A DNA stretch of 64,000 bases, from contig CM043955.1 of NCBI GenBank assembly GCA_014529385.2, forward strand, positions 150,613,640-150,677,639, read 5' to 3'. Origin of the DNA: Adiantum capillus-veneris (taxonomy: Eukaryota > Streptophyta > Polypodiopsida > Polypodiales > Pteridaceae). The number at the start of each line of letters is the position of its first letter. Within the stretch, counting starts at the first letter, position 1. Made by a program: the position numbers and the translations under genes. The notes beneath the pieces were generated by a model that was not told where the DNA came from, did no database searches, and saw only the letters and a list, made by a program, of their open reading frames with translations. Below, in pieces: positions 56,547-64,000 of the stretch.

Positions 56547-58194
56547 TGTGAGGCATGGTGCGGAGTGTAAGTGCGCATAAGCACCATCAGCGGGTAGGAT
56601 GTAACATTTAATGGCCGAAAAGCTTATGTGTAGCGGAAATTAGCATGAACATAGTGGGCATTTCATTAGAATAGATTCCTAATGAGAATTACAAGAGTGC
56701 TTGGGTGGAGAGAGCAACAAAAAGCATAACACCTAGTTAGATAGCATCGACAATACTTTCAAAAGAGAGAGCAATTAAGCTATTGACAACAGTTGAGGAC
56801 CGGATTTGCATGGAGCCGGTCCCCCCTCCAAAAGGCTTTGTATTATGGTTTCTCCCTTCAAGAGAGACATTTTACAATACAATTCTTTGTGTTCCTTCAA
56901 GACTAGCTAGTGCAATGAAGATGGAAGCTTCATACACCAAGCAAAACACTTAATCAAACACAACTTGAATTATCCCCGTTCTCAGACCCAAGACCTCACA
57001 CACCTTCGAAGATGGTGAGAGCTAGCAGGGTATGAGAGTAGATTGAGAGGAAAAAGAAGTATCTTACGAGAAAGAAGTACATCTCCTCACATAATCACTC
57101 ATATTAGCATAGCTTAGCTTAGTAATTAGCTTGGTAGAGAAGATGAGCATGCATTGAAGCTTGGCTCTTGGTTGGATTTGCATCCACATGCCAAGAGAGT
57201 GTTGATGTAGGCTTCTATCTCACAAGCTTGGAGTAGGTGATGAGCTCTCCATTAAAGCTTGGGAGGAGATAGAGTATTTTCCCTTCACACATGGTCAAGT
57301 GTGAGAGTGTGTGTGACAATGCCCAGCAAAAATCAGCCCCCCCTCTCTCTTGGGCGAGCCCTAGTTGCTAAATAAGTCTGGCCTTTGCCTCATTGGACCT
57401 CCCCAGGTCAAGCCAATAGGAATTAAGCAGCATAAGTGATAGCCTTTAGACATGTGTCCCCCTTTCCCCTTTTGTGAGAGCTTTAGGTAATTAAATAATT
57501 AAACTAAACTCTCATTGGACCCCTTTGCCTCCTGGCCAATAGGAATCAGGCAAGCCATGGGGCTCCTGAATGCTCATTGGACCCCTTGGGAGACTGCCCA
57601 ATAGTCTTCTAGGAGACTTAATTCTCATTGGTTTCTTTTATTAAATGTTTTTAAATAAATTAAACTAGATTTACTCTAGCTTAATTCTCATTGGTCCACT
57701 TCAAGGGTCTTCCAATAGGAATTGGGCACACCTTGTGGGCATCTGGCCTAGGGAGCTGACATGTGTCCCTCATTCCCTTTGTGTAAAGGGAGCCTGTGTG
57801 TGTGTGTGTGTGTGGCTTTCTCTCTCATCCCCTAGCTTTGGGGCTCGCCCCCTCCCATGTAGGGATGTAGAAAGACTTTTTGGGCACACACTAAGCATCC
57901 AATTTTCCCTAGGGTTGACCTTTGGACACAACCTTTGAATTTTGGAACCTTAGCATTTTGGAAGTCTTAATGGGCTGAACCTTAGGGTCTTTTTGGCCCA
58001 TTGTTTCACATGGCTCTTTTGCAGATGCCCCCCCCCTTTGGATCCCTATTTTCCCTCCTTTGGATCCCTACTGTGGCCGGTCTGCTAACTTAACCAATAT
58101 TCTAGCTTTTTCTCCCTTGGCACTTCCCCACATTAAATGATCAGTTTAATATGAGAAAATCATTTAGGAGAATTAGATATTGATTATTATGACA
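56547..58194 (-). repeat. LTR of the chromovirus relative, about 1648 bp
   Basis: It begins TGTCATAATAATC and ends CTCACA. It aligns with 5338-7720 on the other strand and lacks the 729-bp MITE, the 34-bp array and the poly-C expansion of that copy, so it serves as the empty-site reference. Confidence 0.88.
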
Positions 58195-58199
58195 TAGGA

Positions 58200-58540
58200 G
58201 ATCTCCCATCTCATAGGCTTGGATGCCTAGCTTGGTGGCCAACTCTGTGGATATGAAATTGTGAGTAGAACTAGGGTCAAAGAGAATAAAAGCATCATGT
58301 TCTCTTACCTTTTCCCAAGCATGGCATAGAGGAGATCCTTTGTGGTGAGCTTCCTCTTCTTGGATTTTGACCAAGGTAGCTCTAGGAGGCTCATGGCGGT
58401 TGTTCTTTTGGGGACAAGCACGGTACGCATGCCCTTGCTCGCTACACTTGAAACACTGGTTATCCTTGCGATAACGCTCAAGATCTTCAGGAGAGAGTTT
58501 AGTTTTGCAGCACAAAGATATGGGTGGGGATACTCCTGAG
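58200..58540 (-). pseudogene. Gag zinc knuckle and protease N-terminus
   Basis: One open frame contains CFKCSEQGHAYRACPQKN (knuckle with all ligands) and KVREHDAFILFDPSSTHNFI then STELATKLGIQAYEMGD. The protease active site has D-P-S-S where the related copy has D-P-G-S. The frame passes from gag to protease without a shift and then runs into LTR sequence. Confidence 0.88.
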
Positions 58541-58715
58541 TGAGCAGTCCCCTATACACTCTAACTATAGGAATGTACAGAAGTGTGTGGGTCCATAGCC
58601 TGGGTGGTTGGGCAAGGCACAAAGTGCCTTTACCCCAACAACATGGAGGTGAGGTATTACTTCTTATGGGATGTGTTTGCAAATAGGTAGATTGAGTTTT
58701 CCAAAGTCCATACAC

Positions 58716-58883
58716 ATGGAAACCCTACAAATTCTCTTATGAGAATCTTATATTTGGAGGGGTTTGCAAATTGCATAGAGTTGATGGGTGTGGGGTGAAG
58801 CCAATGTCATGCTTCACAATTGTACAAATTTTGTACATAGTTTTTGTTTTACTCTACTTAGACTAGGTCATCAAGTGGGAGAT
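58716..58883 (+). other. 3' end of a copia-type internal region with polypurine tract
   Basis: Non-coding tail ending in aagtgggagat (58873-58883) directly before TGTTAGGG. This is the classic Ty1/copia polypurine tract. Confidence 0.75.
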
Positions 58884-59996
58884 TGTTAGGGTAACTGCCA
58901 TGAAATTGGTGGCCCACTAACCCATCTCTAACCTTATTCTTTATGATCATAATATAATAAGGAGTCAGTGGCTATTTTGTTACACTATGACTTCACCCAA
59001 ATCTCTATGTGTGCTCTCTCTTCTCCTCCACAACATGCACTATGCATGCACTGCTCCCATGTACACACTCACTTATGAGTGCAATGATATACATGCTAGC
59101 ATAACTTGATGCCAAGGCATACATTGTAGGCCATATTGATAGTGCCATACAAATGAGATATATTAGGATCTTTATGCTTGTGCACCAATGCTAGCATATC
59201 GAGGGGAGACTATGGTTAGTGAACTTTTTCCCTTTCTTAATTGATTTCATTTTATGGCTTATATAGGTATGCATATAATGTAAACAATGATGTGTATGTA
59301 GAAAAATGCATCCCTACTTGATGACAAGAACACTGTGTACACTTGATATATAAAATCCTCACACATACCATGGTTAGGCTATCTTGCACATAGATGTCTT
59401 ATGACCACCGCTACCTCTTGCTCGTGAGACTGAGTGATCATGAAACTCTTCATTGCCCATTCATTCATTATCTCTAGGATAGACATATGATCATGGATGC
59501 TATGGAATATGACAAGGAGGGTCTCTCCATAATGATTGAGAGATTTTAGTTTTGGGGTGCTTGATATACTAATATCTCCATTCACCAATTTTAAAGCATG
59601 AAAAGGTATTTTAATTGCACGCACTTTTCATATTTCCACTAGTTATGAGGTTATGTTTGGTCCTCATGGTTTTATAAAGTTATGTGGTTCTACATGCATT
59701 TGGTCCTAATGGCTATTTTGGCTCTTGAGCTACTCTTGACTTCCACCTTCTTCCATCATCATCTTTTGGAACTCTTCAAACCTGCTTTGAACAACACCTC
59801 CTCGCTACAAAAACTTATGTGCATCATGAATATGAGTGACCAAAGCTTGGTCTTTTCATTCAGTATATGCCCATCACTCTAGGGAAAGCTTTATCTTTGT
59901 ATTGGCACACTCAACAATACTACTTCTTGTCATTTGTGATGTTTACTCTTGACCTTCTCCTTCTTCATGTGCATTCTTGTAGCTATGTTGACAACA
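58884..59996 (+). repeat. Copia-type LTR (3'), about 1113 bp
   Basis: It starts TGTTAGGGTAACTG after the polypurine tract; its first 200 bases match the LTR at 55088. The rest diverges, so the two LTRs belong to related subfamilies or one has been rearranged. The probable end is GACAACA at 59996. Confidence 0.7.
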
Positions 59997-60013
59997 ATTG
60001 GTATCGAAGCAGG
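59997..60013 (+). promoter_or_regulatory. Degenerate primer-site-like sequence after the 3' LTR
   Basis: attggtatcgaagcagg resembles attggtatcagagcctg at the other LTR. If real, this LTR has internal sequence on both sides. Confidence 0.4.
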
Positions 60014-60069
60014 CTTCAACATCCAAGGAAACTTGATTGGGGTGATTATTAATGAGAACTTGCATTCTC

Positions 60070-60320
60070 CCTATAGCCCTCTAGCTCCCTTGTATACTTG
60101 CCCAATCTCCATATAGCCCTTTGACCCTCTAGCCCCTTGACCGCTCTCCCTCTATATCCCTCTCTCCTTAGCCCTCTACCCTCCTAGGCCACTTGACCAT
60201 TCTCCCTCTAGCCCCCTCACCCCCTAGTCCACTCTACCTCCAGCCCCCTATCCCACTCACCCACTCTCCCGCTAGCCCCTTGCCCCCTAACCCACTCACC
60301 CACTCTCCCTCTAGCCTAGT
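60070..60320. repeat. Pyrimidine-rich degenerate repeat, 'ccctctagccc' family
   Basis: About 250 bases built of words such as ccctctagccccttgacc and cccactcacccactctccc repeated 8-10 times with variation. Strongly strand-asymmetric (C/T on +). Confidence 0.85.
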
Positions 60321-61531
60321 GGACTAGAGGCAAAACATGGGCCAAGTGGGCACCATGGATAGACTATCACTTCCCACTACAATATAGACATGTGTGGCTA
60401 TCTCTCAAAGATATTTCTGAGTAGTTATGGATGAGATATAGTTGTTTTCTATATTATCTATCAGGATCTTTGAGTGGAATGAGTCTTGTGTGGTCCAACA
60501 GTATCAGTCTTTGGTCTATAATGGAGTAATTGTCATAGCACTCTCCGTGCATGATTTGAGCATTGACACCCCTATTATTTCTAGTGAGCACTTGATTTGG
60601 AGCTATGTGTGCTGACAACCAATCCATAATTGATACATTGAGAGGAGTAGGGTTTTGGGAGTATCTTTTTTTATCTACTTCCATTCCATTTCCTTGCAAT
60701 ATTCAATGTCAATTATTTCATCAATCTTTTAGTTGTCTTACTGTGTGCCATTTATTGATATTTCTAGCACCCACACTAAATAGCATGATATAGTTTTTTT
60801 CTACACAAGAGCATATAGGAGATTTAGTGAGATTCTAGGTTCAATATTAAAGAAATTGACATAGTTTTCTTGCTACATAAGAGCATGTAGGAGAATTTGA
60901 TCCCATTTCTTGAACTCTTGCATCCTAAGGTTATAGTCATGCCAAGCTTTGTGTTTGCATTTTTCTACAAACATCCCATGTATTGCTTCAATTCTAATAT
61001 TTTCAAGATTCTTGAGCTCATAAAGCTAGTTCTTTAGAGCATGTCCATCCCATTCATACTGCATTCCTACTCACAATGTCTGCACTTAAACTCAATGGGG
61101 TGAACCATGTTAAAGTCATAGAGAAATATGGTATTGTTCTTACTTGTTATTGTAAGACGTTTGAAAGGCCGAGGGACTAACACATAATCTTCTCCACCCA
61201 ACCACCACATCTTATATGCCTCCTAGCCCATCTTTAAGAGCCCTTTAACTGCTTGCCAATCCAATCTTTCTTAAGGATTGTGGCCCCCCCTTGGTCCTAC
61301 CCACCTTGAAGGAGAATTTTTGTCCTCAAGAATATCAATAAAAAAATTATTCTTAAGAACATCTTTTTTTTTTCGATTTAAACATGAATCACATCAATTG
61401 ATCCACTTGATAATTACAAATCTAGTCTCATAGAAGGAAGTATCTTCTCGTAGGCAAAAGTCAAACCGAATGATTGGAATCAAACATCTCTAACATAGCA
61501 AAACTTATCGAGCTACTAATTCTCAATTGAC
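60321..61531. other. Non-coding interval
   Basis: No gene, LTR or RNA gene seen. A minus-strand frame at 60454-60699 has no recognisable domain. Confidence 0.5.
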
Positions 61532-61735
61532 AGTAGATCCTACCTCAAGCAAGAAAACCCTGATTGAGTAGAACTTATTGTTCCTAGTTCTTGAGCAATT
61601 GCTTTGGGAAACTAGAAGGATTCCTACTAATAGTAGATCATATCTCCAGCAAGACACCCTAACTGAGTAACACTTATTGTTCCTACTTCTTGAGAAATTG
61701 CTTTAGGAAACTAGAAGGCTTCATACTAATGCATA
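61532..61735. repeat. 100-bp tandem duplication
   Basis: The unit beginning agtagatcctacctcaagca (61532) repeats from 61632 with about 85-90% identity by eye, sharing acttattgttcct and tttgggaaactagaagg-type words. Confidence 0.9.
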
Positions 61736-62818
61736 TGACTTAGAAATTGATGAGCATTTGGACTTTCCTTTGACACATGGGAAAAGGTTGGTGTCTTGTC
61801 TCCAAGTCCACAAGTACTTTTAATCAGCACATGTGGAGTAAATCCCAAAACTAGTGCTCTTTTTTATAGAAGAAGAAGAGCCTTCTATGGATTACCTCTA
61901 CTTAACCTAACGGGATCCCCATAGCTTCTTAACTCTACAATCTAAGGGATGTTATAGTGTGCCCAATCATGGTTTCACAATAGCTAAACCTACATCTCTT
62001 TTCTTAAAAGTATGCACCCGTGTGGCTGCACATTGCCTCTAGTTTGAGTAGCCAAAAGTGACCCTAGATGTGACCAAAGCTAACATCAAACGACACACTT
62101 ATAATGTTCTGAAAGAGTAAGGATAAAACGAAAACTCAGAATAGCCACATAACTCATTCTTTCTTGTAGCCATATATATATTACATCAAAATATTTTGAA
62201 GAGAAATAACGATGTGAAAAACTAAATTGGAAATAAATCTATTCCACACATTTAGTGTCGTGGTGTAGTAAAAATGATCTTGGTTTGTATTTAACTCAAG
62301 ATACACTCAAGATATACCATACCGTCTCATAGAAATACTGATAGAAATTGGTAGTATAATTACTAACGAGAAATATCAAAACTAGAATTACACATTGTAG
62401 TTGTTTTTAGCTGACAAACATACTTAGACTACCTTAGTCCAAAAACTATGAAATATGACCATACATATGATCAATGCTATAATAAAAAATGCGCACTCAT
62501 CCTATCTTGATGGAGTGATAATGAATATTATTTTGCATTACACTCATAAATTATACCATACCAATGCGAACATCTATCATAAACAAGAAATTTGTCTCAT
62601 ACTTGCACATCCTTGTAGATGTGATAAAGTGTCCACAATGTTTCACTTAGAGTGCAATTGGAAATTTTGACCTCCACTCTTGGAATGATCATAGCATAAT
62701 AGAGAGAAAAGACCATTAAAAGTGACAACCATCATTAGGGATGCCATATTTGTAAAGACAATTCTAATAAGTGCGTTGCTAGGAAAATTTTTGACCTCTT
62801 TGATCAACAAAAATTCTC
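61736..62818. other. Non-coding interval
   Basis: AT-rich; nothing recognisable. Confidence 0.5.
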
Positions 62819-63513
62819 TTATATCCTTAGGTTCCAAATCTCGAGCCTTTTGTTGTCACTTTGGCCGTTATACCTTGCCATGAAAATCATCGTTTCATGT
62901 ATTCCTTGGAGGTATTTTGCTTCTTGACAAACCATATATAGAAAGTTTCTCTTTGCATGGTATCTTGCATAGCTTTTGCATGGGTGGTCTTTGCTTTGCC
63001 TTGCAAGAAGTAGATACGGAGCCTTGCTTCCTAAACTTGAGAACTTTTCATGAAGCCTTGCATGGATGGACTTGCTCCTTTGCCTGGCCTCACTCCCTAA
63101 ACTTGGGAGCTCTTGAATGTCTACACATGGACTAGCCTTGCATCTCGAATTAAGCCCTTCTTTCTTCATAATGGCTTGCTCTTTTACCTTTGAGATAATG
63201 GTAATGTGACTCCACATTCATGCTTGAATTAGAACATCTGATTTTGGTTCAAGACTAGAAAAACTTGGAATGTTTTGAATATTTTCTAGAGCAATTTGTA
63301 GTTTTGCATCACCTTTCTTTGCATGGGGGAAGGACCTCTAGCTTACTTTTCTTTACATGGCCTCACCTTTGTCCTACTCATGGGGCAAGGTTTTACCATG
63401 GGAGGGTGCCCAAAATAAGGGCCCAACATCACATAAAGCATGAAATCAAGCAAGCTCTTGGCAATGGTAGCGCTCAACCAACAAGAAGAGAGAGAGAAAA
63501 ATTGTTGCACATG

Positions 63514-63514
<1 letters not shown>

Positions 63515-63562
<48 letters not shown>

Positions 63563-63587
63563 GGGGGGGGGGGGGGGGGGGGGGGGG
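63515..63587. repeat. (TG)n followed by poly-G (25 bases)
   Basis: A TG tract of about 47 bases, then 25 consecutive G. It has the same composition as the poly-C/(CA)n tract at 6211-6273 in the opposite strand sense. Confidence 0.95.
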
Positions 63588-63887
63588 CTCGGATGGTGAG
63601 CGTGAAAATTTAAGGAATGTTTTTGTTGCAGGGGTGACCCCATTAAGCTTTCTCATGGCTTGTTTCATGCATGTCAAAGCTTGACCATCCTTGTGTGTAG
63701 GACACACTTCCCGTAGCTCGATGACTCTGAGCTTGACCACTTCACTAGACTTCTTTCCCATGACCATAGCTCCTCAAGCTTCCTCTCAAACACACCCTCC
63801 TTGCATAGCTTTAATATCTTGTTGTATGACACCCTCCTTTCTTCATGGTGCCCTTGTGGCTTCACTCCCCTACTTTTCCTTGCCTAC

Positions 63888-63889
<2 letters not shown>

Positions 63890-63957
<68 letters not shown>
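63890..63957. repeat. (AG)n microsatellite
   Basis: A 68-base AG tract next to the primer site at the window edge. Confidence 0.95.
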
Positions 63958-63959
<2 letters not shown>

Positions 63960-63960
63960 C

Positions 63961-63978
63961 TCCCAAGCTTTGATACCA
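63961..63978 (-). promoter_or_regulatory. Primer-binding-site-like sequence at the window edge
   Basis: The minus strand reads TGGTATCAAAGCTTGGGA, the first eight bases as in the initiator-Met site. Its LTR would lie beyond 63980. Confidence 0.6.
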
Positions 63979-64000
63979 CTAAATGGTATATGCAGTACAC

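Larger units (their letters stand above)
56531..58540 (-). mobile_element. Minus-strand chromovirus relative, internally deleted: gag-PR joined to LTR, then primer site
   Basis: Minus-strand order: zinc knuckle and protease (58540-58200), LTR (58194-56547), primer site (56544-56531). In the full-length relative about 3.5 kb of pol lies between protease and LTR; here MGDLL is followed by the LTR within a dozen bases. A primer site after the LTR is expected of a 5' LTR, so the LTR is shared between an upstream internal remnant and a downstream start, as in a tandem or recombined pair. Confidence 0.8.
62819..63985 (-). other. Probable 5' leader of a minus-strand retroelement entering from the right edge
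   Basis: A primer site lies at 63978-63961 on the minus strand. Downstream of it on that strand come a CT tract, short frames (63865-63674, KILKLCKEGVFERKLEELWS) and a 132-codon frame (63217-62819) with repeated LPSLGSEA and FSSLGSKA-type words. No retroelement domain is recognised, so this is a leader or decayed gag. Confidence 0.4.

Noticed and set aside
55088..59996. A single copia element with LTRs 55088-55870 and 58884-59996
   Set aside because: Only about the first 200 bases of the LTRs match, their ends and lengths differ and no target duplication is seen. They are annotated separately, though a rearranged single element is not excluded.

Overview
The window looks like nuclear DNA of a land plant, from a repeat-packed, gene-poor part of a large genome. 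The evidence is several lineages of plant LTR retrotransposon (chromovirus-type and Tat-like Ty3/gypsy, Ty1/copia) with initiator-Met or Arg tRNA primer sites, LTRs carrying TATA boxes, many long (AG)n, (GT)n and poly-C tracts, and no bacterial-style gene packing. A fern or other non-flowering plant is possible but is not shown by the sequence. I see no intact host gene, rRNA, tRNA or CRISPR array. Almost every coding region is a decayed transposon pseudogene.

Layout: 0.7-7.7 kb is a + strand chromovirus (gag, PR, RT, RNase H, INT, chromodomain, 3' LTR) whose LTR carries a hAT-like MITE with an exact 8-bp target duplication. 8.8-12.4 kb holds minus-strand remnants of an unclassified retroelement with protease-like domains. 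13.4-14.4 kb is a + strand LTR whose inverted partner lies at 41.0-42.1 kb. 14.8-29.6 kb is one large minus-strand gypsy element with both LTRs recognisable (14784-16694 and 27672-29603). It is split by a minus-strand copia element (about 18.5-25.8 kb) and has lost its PR-RT region.

30.6-35.4 kb is the most unusual part: a GC-rich hairpin, a TATA box, an (AG)n leader, six stem-loops with covarying stems (31261-31666), a diverged protein-kinase-like reading frame (32428-33950) and a second unrecognised coding unit (34232-35360). Both units begin just after a good 3' splice site and both are damaged. 35.6-42.1 kb holds minus-strand coiled-coil and zinc-knuckle reading frames, a long leader with 284-bp tandem repeats, a tRNA-Arg-type primer site and a 5' LTR. 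42.1-47.7 kb is a + strand Tat-like element (gag, PR, 3' LTR; RT/INT deleted) carrying two MITEs of one family. 48.3-49.9 kb is a LINE with an inverted 5' part (twin-priming layout) sitting inside a (GA)n tract. 51.1-54.0 kb is a + strand gypsy remnant with an (AG)n expansion inside gag. 55.1-60.0 kb contains two copia-type LTRs and, between them, a minus-strand relative of the 0.7-kb chromovirus in which protease runs straight into the LTR. 60-64 kb is mostly non-coding, with satellite-like repeats and one more minus-strand primer site at the window end.

Across unrelated units the premature stops are mostly TAG and TGA at places where the family normally has Gln or Arg. That is what C-to-T decay at methylated CHG and CG sites in silenced repeats would produce.
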